The notes beneath the pieces are model-generated. The model worked only from the letters and a program-made list of their open reading frames with translations. It ran no database searches and was not told the DNA's origin. From Lewinella sp. LCG006 (GTDB taxonomy: Bacteria; Bacteroidota; Bacteroidia; Chitinophagales; Saprospiraceae): DNA of 64,000 bases. Of this stretch, positions 25,714 to 33,916 are shown one piece after another (position 1 is the first letter of the stretch; each line of letters opens with the position of its first letter). The stretch lies in NCBI RefSeq assembly GCF_040784935.1, contig NZ_CP160680.1, forward strand, positions 7,173,802 through 7,237,801. The letters are read 5' to 3'. The translations under genes and the position numbers were made by a program.

Positions 25714-25860
25714 CAAAGTCGGAAAGCGGAAGTGGGAAGTCGGAAGTATTTAGGGCAGCTAGTATCAGGAAGAACTCAGACAGAATGAACTAACACCCCA
25801 TACACAAATACGTATGTCATATTATTTCCAACTTCCGCTTTCCCAATTCCGACTTCCCTA
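25714..25860. repeat. long word-repeat hairpin (GGAAGTCGGAAAG type) between convergent genes
   Basis: The left arm at about 25717-25748 iterates AAGTCGGAAAGCGGAAGTGG and AAGTCGG. The right arm at about 25827-25860 iterates the complement (CAACTTCCGCTTTCCC, TTCCGACTTCCC). The arms enclose about 80 bp. It separates the ends of the M24 peptidase and histidine kinase genes. Confidence 0.6.
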
Positions 25861-28830
25861 AACCGGTATCCTCACTTCCACCACAACGCCCTTGACCTGG
25901 TCGCCAACGACAATATCCTTGATCTGGTAAGGCGTGACTACAGTGCTGTGCGCTAACAATTCCAACCTTTCCTGAATCACTTTGAGGGCCGTAGATCGGT
26001 GATCACTGCTGCGTTGGGTATTACTTGCTGTGAGGCCAGGGCCATTGTCTTCAATACGAACCAATAGTATCGAGGGGCCTTCTTCGGCGAAGGTCACGCT
26101 GATTTGGCCATCTCCTTCCTTGTTCCTCATGCCATGATGAACCGCATTTTCCAGAAAAGGCTGAAGCAACATGGGGGGGATTTCGATCAAATCGACTTCC
26201 AGGGTTTCCGGAATTTCAATACGATAAGAAAAACGATCCCCCATCCGAAACTGCTCTAAGGCAAGATAATGTTGCAGGTTATCGATTTCATCACTCAGGG
26301 TAATCTTGCTGGCTCGAGAATGGTAGAGCGTTGAGCGCATGAGAGCCCCAAACTTGGTCAGGTAAGCACTGGCGCGCTGGTAGGCGCCTTGGTTCAGTTC
26401 ATATTGTATTCCCTGCAAAGCATTGGCCAAAAAATGAGGATTCATCTGCAATTGCAAGGCTTTTTGCTCCAATTCCAACAGTCGGTTTTCGAGTCGTAAG
26501 CCTTCCGCTATCTGGCGTTGCTTTTGTAGGCGGCGATGAAAGATACGCCAGAGGAGCAGTACAAAAAACAAGGCCATCCCTCCTATCAATGATCCACGAA
26601 ACCAGGAGGTTTGCCAAAAGGCTGGAACGATTTCAATGGGCAGTTGTAGCACATCACTTTTGCGGTTGCCCTCTCCTATTGCTCGGGCCATGAAGGTGTA
26701 GCTACCCGGTGGCAATTTTGCGTAAGAAACAATGCGCTGGTCACTGGGCGGTGTCCATGCGTCTTCCCAACCTGCCAAACGCCATTCGTACTGCACCTCT
26801 TGGGGTTGTGCCAGATCCTGGGCCGTGAGTTCAAAACGAATTTGATTTTGGTGGTGTGCCAGTTGCAGGCCAGGTACGACAACTTTTCCCCAACCATCAA
26901 GTACTGTTCGCTGAATAACTTCCTCTATGGGTCGGTACGACAGCTGAATTCCCGCCAAGGAGAGCAATGGTGGTGACAGCCGGGTTACCCTCATCGGCTT
27001 ATTCTCAAAGAGCATCAGTCCATTCATGGTACCTACCCACAAATTGCCCTGAGCATCGGCCAGTGCAGCATCCGTACAAGTTTCTATGCCCGTAAATCCT
27101 TGTTTCTCACCATAAAACTCCACGGCTTTAATGTTTCGCGCAGCATCAAGTGTAATCCGATCCATCCCCCGCTCACTACCTACCCATAGCTCTTGGGCAT
27201 TGGTAAAGGCAAGACAGTATAGGTTGTTGGATTGCAAGCCATCTTGATTTTGAAAAGTAGACAAGCGGACACCTTCAGCAGTTTCTCCCACTCGCACCAA
27301 GCCACGGGCGGTGGCCAGCCAATAGTAACCAAGGCTGTCCTGGCGCACCGCTCTCACGGTATTGGAAGGCAGGCCATCTTGCTTGGTCAGTTGCCAGTGT
27401 AACTTATTAGGTTCCCAACACGCTAATCCTTGTTCACGGTAGGCAATTAACAGGCGTCCTTGCTGGTCTTTTTGAAGACTTTCAATTCTACCGATTGGTA
27501 GCTCGTGTTCTCTACCAAAAGTTTGGCAACGAAAGGTCAGCCCCGTTGAATCTTCCGTCATGCGCAGCAAGCTCAAGCCTTCGTAAGCTGTTGCTACCCA
27601 CCAGCTGTCTCTTCCGGCGGGTGAAATGGCTAAAATATATTTCCCACACGCATCAACCTCTACCCAGCTGCTATCGGTGCGTACTTTGAGGCCATCTCCT
27701 GGTGTACCCAACCACCACCAGCCGCGGTAGTCGTGTGCCATCGATTTTATTTTTTCACCGCTGATTTCTGGTTCTGATAGCTGAGCAACGGGACCACTTT
27801 CTGTTTGGCGATAGACCCCATGATTGGCAAGGGTAAAAAAGATGCCTTGGGTATCTACCTCACAAAGCGCATATACGGCTCGATCCGGCAGCCCTTTATT
27901 TTGATCAAAAGCAGCAAAGGGGGCATAACGGATACAACTGAGCCCGCCGCCAGAAGTTCCTACCCAGATATTGCCCCAGCGGTCGCCGGTAATGGCCCGA
28001 ATATGATTGCTACCCAAGCCATCCTTACGTTCCAAAGGCAGCCATTGTCGACCACCTTTAGGAAGCACCAGCAAGCCCTCATCCTGCGTACCCAACCAAC
28101 TGTCTCCTTGTTCGGAAACGTAAAAAACGGTAGGATTGCGCGCAGGCACTTTACGGGCATGGAGCGTATCTCCTTCTACAGAAAAAAATTGCCCCCCAGG
28201 AGCTAGCGCCCAACTTTGCCCCCGCAGATAACGGTACATCGACCAAATCTGGCGGCTTCCATTATATTCCCCTACTAAAGCAGTCCAAGCCTTGTTTTTC
28301 CAGGCCCAAACGCCGCGATCGGTCCCCAACAGTAGCCGATCTTGCTCGTAAGACAAGCAGTAAACCTGCAAATAAGGCTTGGGAAAACCAAGCTCCTCCC
28401 AATCATTGCCCTGATCCTTGGAAAAATAAATTTTCTCCGTCGTCAAAACCCAGATGGAAGCTTCATCCCCCTTGATGTCAAGTACCTCTTGTTCGCGTAT
28501 TATTTCCTGAAAAGTAGTACCGTCATAAACCGACAAGCCTCCTTCAGTTCCTACCCATATTTGTCCGCGAGCGTCTTCCCACAAGGCTGCTACATTATTG
28601 CCCAAAAGGCCCTCTGCATCCGCAAACGTCTTAAATTTTTGACCATCAAAACGCGACAATCCACCACCTTGGGTACCCGCCCACAAGAAACCTCTGCTAT
28701 CGGCCAACAAGGCGTAGACCTGCGACTGTGCCAAACCATCACTCACGCTGTACGTCTGTACCCGACGAGGTTGGGCCAACGCAACGAAGCAACAACTGCA
28801 TAGAAAAAAGGAGAATAATAATCGGAGCAT
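25858..28830 (-). CDS. two-component-propeller sensor histidine kinase (LytS-type kinase domain)
   Basis: A 990-residue protein. A signal peptide (MLRLLFSFFLCSCCFVALA) is followed by about 600 residues of Reg_prop-type beta-propeller repeats (GFLWAGTQGGGLSRFDG, GNIWVGTSGGGLSCI, GNLWVGTMNGLMLFE). Next come a Y_Y_Y domain (LPPGSYTFMARA near 740), one membrane helix near 770 and a His-kinase domain of the LytS/YehU type: LQMNPHFLANALQGI near 820 carries the phospho-His, ENAVHHGM near 905 the N box, and IEDNGPGL near 940 the ATP lid. This plan is that of Bacteroidota surface-polysaccharide sensors, but no HTH output domain is fused and no LytTR regulator is adjacent, so the partner is unknown. 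I chose the ATG at 28830 to place the signal peptide at the terminus. Confidence 0.88.
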   Translation of the reverse strand: MLRLLFSFFLCSCCFVALAQPRRVQTYSVSDGLAQSQVYALLADSRGFLWAGTQGGGLSRFDGQKFKTFADAEGLLGNNVAALWEDARGQIWVGTEGGLSVYDGTTFQEIIREQEVLDIKGDEASIWVLTTEKIYFSKDQGNDWEELGFPKPYLQVYCLSYEQDRLLLGTDRGVWAWKNKAWTALVGEYNGSRQIWSMYRYLRGQSWALAPGGQFFSVEGDTLHARKVPARNPTVFYVSEQGDSWLGTQDEGLLVLPKGGRQWLPLERKDGLGSNHIRAITGDRWGNIWVGTSGGGLSCIRYAPFAAFDQNKGLPDRAVYALCEVDTQGIFFTLANHGVYRQTESGPVAQLSEPEISGEKIKSMAHDYRGWWWLGTPGDGLKVRTDSSWVEVDACGKYILAISPAGRDSWWVATAYEGLSLLRMTEDSTGLTFRCQTFGREHELPIGRIESLQKDQQGRLLIAYREQGLACWEPNKLHWQLTKQDGLPSNTVRAVRQDSLGYYWLATARGLVRVGETAEGVRLSTFQNQDGLQSNNLYCLAFTNAQELWVGSERGMDRITLDAARNIKAVEFYGEKQGFTGIETCTDAALADAQGNLWVGTMNGLMLFENKPMRVTRLSPPLLSLAGIQLSYRPIEEVIQRTVLDGWGKVVVPGLQLAHHQNQIRFELTAQDLAQPQEVQYEWRLAGWEDAWTPPSDQRIVSYAKLPPGSYTFMARAIGEGNRKSDVLQLPIEIVPAFWQTSWFRGSLIGGMALFFVLLLWRIFHRRLQKQRQIAEGLRLENRLLELEQKALQLQMNPHFLANALQGIQYELNQGAYQRASAYLTKFGALMRSTLYHSRASKITLSDEIDNLQHYLALEQFRMGDRFSYRIEIPETLEVDLIEIPPMLLQPFLENAVHHGMRNKEGDGQISVTFAEEGPSILLVRIEDNGPGLTASNTQRSSDHRSTALKVIQERLELLAHSTVVTPYQIKDIVVGDQVKGVVVEVRIPV

Positions 28831-28859
28831 AGCGCAATTTTCAAGAAGCATAGTAAAAC

Positions 28860-29786
28860 TTACCCTGCATTCGTTTTCTCCTCAATCACCTTATTCAAAG
28901 CGTCTACATTATCCTTGCCGATGGTTTCGGCTATTTGACGCCGATATTTAGAGGTCACAGATAGAAAACGATACAGCTCTTGCGCCTCTTTTTTGCTCTG
29001 CTCTGGTAGACTGGCATAGCGGTATTGCTCAAAATATTTGTCTAAAGCTTTGAAGCGCCATTCATTGTCTTTAGTATAGATACCTACATTATACAAAAGC
29101 TCCGCCTGACGCAATGCTTTGTATTTAGGACTCAGATTGTTCAAGGCATCAATAAATCCCAACAAGGTATCAACTTTGGAGGTTTCCAGATAGTAGGTTT
29201 CCCCCAAACCAGCTATGACCAAGGCCAGTTTTTCCTGATCTTCTTTCGCTAAATCATTGATTTCTGCCTTGCGCTTGTTGAACAGCTGAAAAACATAATC
29301 CCCACACTTGGCTTTCTTACTGACACTGTAAAAGTTGGCTAGATCAAACATCTCTTCCAATCCTAACTCCTTCACTTCTGAAACCGTTTGTACCTGTGTT
29401 TGCGCCTTTGATTTCGGGAGTTCTACCTCCCCGATGATGGTTCCTTGATCTTCTTGGGTATTGACCAATAACTCAACTTTTTCGCCACCACCACCAGCAG
29501 ACGTAAGGTACTGGTCTTGCGTTTCCTTTTTCAAATGATTGATGGCCGATGCGGTATCTATTTCCGGCACTTCACTTTTGAATTTAAACAGCGCGATTAA
29601 GCATAGTCCAAAAATTAAAACCGGGGCAATTCCTTTGAGTGCCAAGCCAGCAAAATTGACCTCGCCTTCTGCCGACTGCATGTCTTTTCGGAATCCACTG
29701 TGAAAAATAAGCGCAAGAACAATAATGAGCATCGCCGCTATGATTGCGTAAACGATGATACTGTTATCCGAAATTACAAACCCCAT
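28860..29786 (-). CDS. hypothetical membrane protein with helical C-terminal domain
   Basis: A 308-residue protein of unknown family. Two membrane helices lie in the first 66 residues (SIIVYAIIAAMLIIVLALIF and GIAPVLIFGLCLIALF). A charged, Gly-rich linker reaches about residue 135 (SAGGGGEKVE), then an alpha-helical domain of about 170 residues with TPR-like character (YKALRQAELLYNVGIYTKDN, FEQYRYASLPEQSKKEAQEL). It precedes the sensor kinase gene by 29 bp on the same strand, so cotranscription is likely. A role in kinase signalling is only suggested by position. Confidence 0.65.
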   Translation of the reverse strand: MGFVISDNSIIVYAIIAAMLIIVLALIFHSGFRKDMQSAEGEVNFAGLALKGIAPVLIFGLCLIALFKFKSEVPEIDTASAINHLKKETQDQYLTSAGGGGEKVELLVNTQEDQGTIIGEVELPKSKAQTQVQTVSEVKELGLEEMFDLANFYSVSKKAKCGDYVFQLFNKRKAEINDLAKEDQEKLALVIAGLGETYYLETSKVDTLLGFIDALNNLSPKYKALRQAELLYNVGIYTKDNEWRFKALDKYFEQYRYASLPEQSKKEAQELYRFLSVTSKYRRQIAETIGKDNVDALNKVIEEKTNAG

Positions 29787-29879
29787 AATTATTCACTATA
29801 AGTTAATGCAATCAAGGTAAGACTTTTATTTTAGAGACTATAAATCATTACCTTCGCCACTTCAAAACATGCTATCATT

Positions 29880-31340
29880 TTGTCTACTTCTGACACTTTC
29901 CCCTCTCTAGCTAAGTGGCTATATTTAGCAATCAGTATCTTCCTTGTCACCTCCTGGTTTTCTACGGGGTTCAACCAATCCGATGAGCATTTTCAAATTT
30001 CAGAATTTGCGGGATTCAAATTAGGCATCAATGAAGTGCACGATCTCGCCTGGGAATACCAGGCCCGGATGCGCCCGACATTACAGCCTGCAATGGTCGT
30101 CATAGCTCATAAAACAGCTGCAATATTCGGCTGCGAAAACCCTTTCACCATTGCTTGGTTGTTGCGGCTGCTCAGTGCTGCTTTCTCGCTGGTAGTCAGC
30201 TGGCTACTCTTTCGTGTTTATGCTTCGCGCTTTACCGAGGGGCATCAACGTTGGGCCTTTTTCCTCTTCAGTTTTTTCCTCTGGTTTGGCATTTACAATG
30301 GGGTACGTTTCAACTCTGAAACCTGGTCTGCCAACACTTTTGCCTTGGCCGTAGGACTTTTCAGCTATTGGAAATCTCCTCATTGGCGGCAATACCTGGC
30401 CTTAGGTTTGTTAGTGGGTTTATCTTTCGTCTTTCGCTATCAGGTAGCTTTCATGATTGCTGGTTTTGGGCTGTGGCTAATTTTCATCCAAAAAGAAAAG
30501 GTGGGAAAGCTAATGGCTTTTATTTTGGGAGGACTACTGATGGTAGGCATTGGAACAATGGTCGACCGCTGGTTTTACGGCGAATGGGTATTCAGTCCCT
30601 GGCACTATTTCGAACAGAATATACTGCTAGACAAAGCATCTACCTTTGGTGTAGACCCTTGGTGGAAGTATTTTGAAGAAACAATCATCAAAGGCATTCC
30701 TCCTTTCGGGCTTTTGTACTTGCTTGCAGTAGGTCTATTCATCTGGAAAAAGCCTAAAGACCTCCTGAGTTGGATCACCATTCCCTTTGTGGGTATTCAC
30801 TTACTGATTGCCCACAAGGAGTTGCGTTTTTTATATGTCCTTTTGCCTTTCCTCCCCATCGCGCTCAGTACTGCCTTGCAATGGTGGGAAGATCGCCGCC
30901 AAGGTCCCCTCTGGTCTGCGCGAGGTTATCGCCTAGGCTGGCGAATTTTCTGGACGCACAATGCCCTACTCACCCTGTTCATTATGTTCTGGCCCATTGT
31001 CATGGAAATGAACATTTTTCGTACCGTTTACGACCGCTACGAAACGCCCATCACGATTTACGGTGTTCAGGATCACCCCTACAAAGCAGCTTTGTACATC
31101 CATTACTATAAACGTTCCAATTTGTGTGTCGCTGAGGTTAGCAGCCTCGACAAGCTTCCCCTTTACGGAAAAGAACCTTACCTACTGGTGGTTGATCGTC
31201 GTGAAGGCTATCCAATCGACCGTATACCTGGCGACAAAGACCTTATCTATAGCAGCTTTCCTGACTGGATAATGCACCTCAATTTCAACAATTGGCTAGG
31301 TAGATCGCAGTGGTGGTTGGTGTACGAGGTTCAGCCTTAG
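29880..31340 (+). CDS. GT22-like membrane glycosyltransferase (Alg9/PIG-B-type mannosyltransferase fold)
   Basis: A 486-residue integral membrane protein with about 9-10 hydrophobic helices. Family landmarks are SDEHFQISEF near residue 34 (the acidic loop-1 motif), WEYQARMRPTLQPA near 57, NGVRFNSETWSA near 140, GEWVFSPWHYFEQNIL near 233 and HKELRFLYVLLPFLP near 310. The last matches the HKExRF motif of GT22 mannosyltransferases that use lipid-linked sugars. Acceptor unknown; a lipid-linked or surface glycan is likely. The frame starts with TTG at 29880. No in-frame ATG precedes it, and a nearby ATG at 29869 is in another frame and soon meets a stop. Confidence 0.8.
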   Translation: MSTSDTFPSLAKWLYLAISIFLVTSWFSTGFNQSDEHFQISEFAGFKLGINEVHDLAWEYQARMRPTLQPAMVVIAHKTAAIFGCENPFTIAWLLRLLSAAFSLVVSWLLFRVYASRFTEGHQRWAFFLFSFFLWFGIYNGVRFNSETWSANTFALAVGLFSYWKSPHWRQYLALGLLVGLSFVFRYQVAFMIAGFGLWLIFIQKEKVGKLMAFILGGLLMVGIGTMVDRWFYGEWVFSPWHYFEQNILLDKASTFGVDPWWKYFEETIIKGIPPFGLLYLLAVGLFIWKKPKDLLSWITIPFVGIHLLIAHKELRFLYVLLPFLPIALSTALQWWEDRRQGPLWSARGYRLGWRIFWTHNALLTLFIMFWPIVMEMNIFRTVYDRYETPITIYGVQDHPYKAALYIHYYKRSNLCVAEVSSLDKLPLYGKEPYLLVVDRREGYPIDRIPGDKDLIYSSFPDWIMHLNFNNWLGRSQWWLVYEVQP

Positions 31341-31344
31341 GGGT

Positions 31345-31435
31345 CGGCGAAAAGTGTAAAAGTTGGGTAAGTGTGAGGGTGTAAAAGTTTAAAAGTTGGA
31401 TAGCTATTGGTTGGATGGTTCAATGGTTGACCTCG
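31345..31435. repeat. short-word tract (GTGTAAAAG, then GGTTGGATGG type)
   Basis: Directly after the glycosyltransferase stop, words of the GTGTAAAAGTT and GTGTGAGGG kind run into GGTTGGATGGTTCAATGGTT. Both word families occur in one tract; no complementary arm follows. Confidence 0.5.
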
Positions 31436-31455
31436 TGAGTCGTTGCACAACATTT

Positions 31456-31551
31456 AGAGCATGTTTGGAGCGGATTACTTTTGAAAATAAATGATTTAGC
31501 ATTCTAGCTAAATGCTTGGTTTTCGGTGCAAGCAAGCTCCAAACATGCTCT
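31456..31551. mobile_element. MITE-like element, short copy
   Basis: A 96-bp element with the same GAGCATGTTTGGAGC / GCTCCAAACATGCTC ends as the copy at 17238 and TTA on both sides. The interior matches that copy closely except that it lacks about 60 central bases. It is non-coding. Confidence 0.75.
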
Positions 31552-31587
31552 TAGGTGACATAAATACGCATAAGCCCCCCAAAACCC

Positions 31588-31635
31588 CAAAAAAGACAGT
31601 CATCCCCCTTTGCATGAGCAAAAAAGGATGACTGT
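31588..31635 (-). terminator. intrinsic terminator of the 153-aa protein gene
   Basis: On the minus strand, stem ACAGTCATCC and GGATGACTGT (10 bp, 20-base loop) is followed by C and six T residues. It lies 37 bp after the stop codon of the gene at 31673. Confidence 0.7.
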
Positions 31636-31672
31636 AAGGAAGCCGAATGGCTTATATATCTCTCAGAGATGA

Positions 31673-32134
31673 TTATTCAAAAACTTCCAACATAGGAAGA
31701 TGAACAACTTTTTCTTCTTCCGGACCGACACTGGCGAAACCAAGGATTCCTCCCGATGCTTCGGCAACATGCTCCGCAAAAGTGCGGAAGTTTTTGTAGT
31801 AAATCGCCGCATCATAAGCCCCCAACTTGTGGAGAATAGGGTTCAACTTTGCTAGTTCTTCGGAGATGACCTGGGTACGTTCGGCGGTATCTTTTGGCAA
31901 ACGGATCACCATTTCATTGATACGGGTAGTGAAATGATCACTTACCAACTTGAAATAGTCGTTCAACTTGCTAGCGTGGTCGTAACTGCGAATTTTCGTA
32001 ATCTTCTCTGCCCACTCCAGCTCGTTATCGTCCATATTACCGTCGGCTCCAGCGACAAGAATGGTAATTAAGGGGATTGCATCAACCATGTGCTGCTTTT
32101 CCGCTTCGGTGAGTTTGCTAAATTCTCTTGGCAT
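31673..32134 (-). CDS. hypothetical protein, TerB-like N-terminal part
   Basis: A 153-residue soluble helical protein. LVAGADGNMDDNELEWAEKI near residue 27 resembles the acidic metal-binding helix pair of TerB/DUF-type tellurite-resistance domains (ADGxxDxxE). The rest (LNPILHKLGAYDAAIYYKNF) is helical without motifs I know. It follows ftsZ on the same strand but is separated by two hairpins, so it is probably a separate transcript. Function is unknown; the TerB relation is a moderate guess. Confidence 0.6.
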   Translation of the reverse strand: MPREFSKLTEAEKQHMVDAIPLITILVAGADGNMDDNELEWAEKITKIRSYDHASKLNDYFKLVSDHFTTRINEMVIRLPKDTAERTQVISEELAKLNPILHKLGAYDAAIYYKNFRTFAEHVAEASGGILGFASVGPEEEKVVHLPMLEVFE

Positions 32135-32246
32135 TTGGCGCTAATTTTTTAAACGCATAGATAGGAAGACCCATGACAATAAAGTCGGTCTTCCAATGAT
32201 GCCGCAAAAATAGAAATTTTCTATAAAGAATCGAAAGAAAAAAAAG

Positions 32247-32271
32247 AAAGCGCCCGACAAGCGGGCGCTTT
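32247..32271 (-). terminator. second terminator after ftsZ
   Basis: AAAGCGCCCG and CGGGCGCTTT form a 10-bp GC-rich stem with a 5-base loop. On the minus strand C and a run of eight T follow. It lies between ftsZ and the 153-aa gene. Confidence 0.75.
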
Positions 32272-32310
32272 ACCTAAATGCTAAGTTGCTTATTAACGGA
32301 AGCAATAAAA

Positions 32311-32341
32311 TAAAAGTCTTGATGGGGATTGAACCCATCAA
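32311..32341 (-). terminator. first terminator directly after ftsZ
   Basis: On the minus strand TTGATGGG pairs with CCCATCAA around the loop TTCAATC, followed by GAC and a T-rich run. It starts 5 bp after the ftsZ stop codon and closes the dcw cluster. Confidence 0.65.
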
Positions 32342-32345
32342 CTAT

Positions 32346-33815
32346 CTAGTCCACCTGGTCGTGGAGGTAGGAGTTGCCTCTACGCAATTCCGGTTCTTCC
32401 TCATCACCGATGGTCCATTTTGAGAGGTCGTGGCCTTCCGAGCGGGGAATATTGTCCAACTGGACGCCTCGTCGCAGGTAAGCAGGCTCACTTTCCATCT
32501 CGTTCACGGTTTGTGGGTTATTCAATTTTACGTGCTGGCTACGCAAGCGTTCTCGGCGCCGTTCTTCCATCTCACGAGCGCGCTCTTGCTCCGCAGCGAT
32601 TTCAGAAGGGTCCTTGGCGTGAGGATCTTCGTAAGCATAGTTCCGACGCTGGTAACGCGAAACGGTTTCCTGCACATCGTCAAATTCGAAAGTGGGTGCC
32701 TGGGGCGTATCTTCACCTTCGTAACCAATACGGGAAAGGTTATTAGGTTGGTTCGGCTGATTAGGCATTTTGGGTGCTTGCTCCTTGCGGGCAGCCTCCT
32801 GCTCATCATCCAGGCTCACCACTACGCGATTTGGTTCTGCCTTCTCAATGCGCTTGCGCTTGTTCTCAAAACCAGTAGCGATAACCGTCACGCTGATCTT
32901 ATCGCCCAGGGTTTCATCAAAACAGTTACCCCAGATAAGGTCTGTTCCGTAGCCCGCTTCTTCCTGTACGAACTCTGTGATTTCAAAGATTTCGTCCATG
33001 GTCACCTCACGGGTACCACTGGTGATGTTCAGCAGGATATGCTTGGCACCACGAATGTCATTGTCCTCTAGCAGCGGAGAGTGCAGGGCCTGATCAACAG
33101 CTACCCGGGCACGGTCGTCTCCTTCTGCCATAGCGGTACCCATGATGGCTACACCACTTTCTCGCATAACGGTATTGACATCCTCAAAGTCAACGTTCAC
33201 ATAACCGGGAACAGTGATGATCTCGGCAATGCCTTTCGCTGCTGTGGTCAGAATGTTATCGGCTTGGCCAAAGGCATCCGACAGGCTAAGGTTACCATGG
33301 ATTTGACGTAATTTGTCGTTAGAAATTACGATTAGCGTATCCACCTGGCTCTTCAGTTCTTCCAGGCCTTCGGTACCCTGAGAGGTACGACGACGTCCTT
33401 CAAAGGTGAAAGGCAAGGTAACGATTCCCACCGTCAGGATGTCCATTTCCCGCGCCGTGCGGGCAATGATAGGAGCTGCTCCGGTACCCGTACCACCGCC
33501 CATACCTGCCGTTACGAACAGCATCTTACAGTCGTTGCCGAGGTAGCGTTTTACATCTTCAATCGACTCTTCACAGGCCAACTTACCCACATTGGGTTTT
33601 GAGCCTGCTCCGCGGCCTTCCGTGAGGTTAGGACCGAGCTGGATTTTGGTTGGGATCGGACTTTGGTCCATCGCCTGATTATCGGTATTACAGATGGCGA
33701 AATCTACGCCAACAATACCTTGCTTATACATGTGGTTGACTGCATTGCTACCGCCGCCGCCAACGCCTATTACTTTAATGATGGGGCTTTCGCCCTTTGG
33801 CAGATCGAAAATCAT
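32346..33815 (-). CDS. ftsZ: cell division protein FtsZ
   Basis: A 489-residue tubulin-like GTPase that forms the division ring. The GTP-binding domain has GVGGGGSNAVNHMYKQ near residue 18 and the signature GMGGGTGTGAAP near 104; the T7 region follows (VDFEDVNTVM near 207). After the globular domain (about 320 residues) comes a charged, Gln/Pro-rich linker of about 150 residues and the short terminal peptide NSYLHDQVD, typical of Bacteroidota FtsZ and probably the docking site for FtsA. It is the last gene of the dcw cluster, 101 bp after ftsA. Confidence 0.97.
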   Translation of the reverse strand: MIFDLPKGESPIIKVIGVGGGGSNAVNHMYKQGIVGVDFAICNTDNQAMDQSPIPTKIQLGPNLTEGRGAGSKPNVGKLACEESIEDVKRYLGNDCKMLFVTAGMGGGTGTGAAPIIARTAREMDILTVGIVTLPFTFEGRRRTSQGTEGLEELKSQVDTLIVISNDKLRQIHGNLSLSDAFGQADNILTTAAKGIAEIITVPGYVNVDFEDVNTVMRESGVAIMGTAMAEGDDRARVAVDQALHSPLLEDNDIRGAKHILLNITSGTREVTMDEIFEITEFVQEEAGYGTDLIWGNCFDETLGDKISVTVIATGFENKRKRIEKAEPNRVVVSLDDEQEAARKEQAPKMPNQPNQPNNLSRIGYEGEDTPQAPTFEFDDVQETVSRYQRRNYAYEDPHAKDPSEIAAEQERAREMEERRRERLRSQHVKLNNPQTVNEMESEPAYLRRGVQLDNIPRSEGHDLSKWTIGDEEEPELRRGNSYLHDQVD

Positions 33816-33916
33816 GATCTTAAAATTTTATGCTGCCGAAGATGATTTGGTATCAGTAAATCGCTGCTCTTCGGTATCAGTTGTTAATAGAAAATATCAC
33901 AAATGGAATTCCGAGC

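Noticed and set aside
32311-32345. A T-arm-like sequence (GGG-TTCAATC-CCC) just after ftsZ, suggesting a tRNA fragment or attachment site
   Set aside because: No acceptor, anticodon or D arm can be built around it, and the hairpin is followed by a T run on the minus strand, so it is better explained as the ftsZ terminator.
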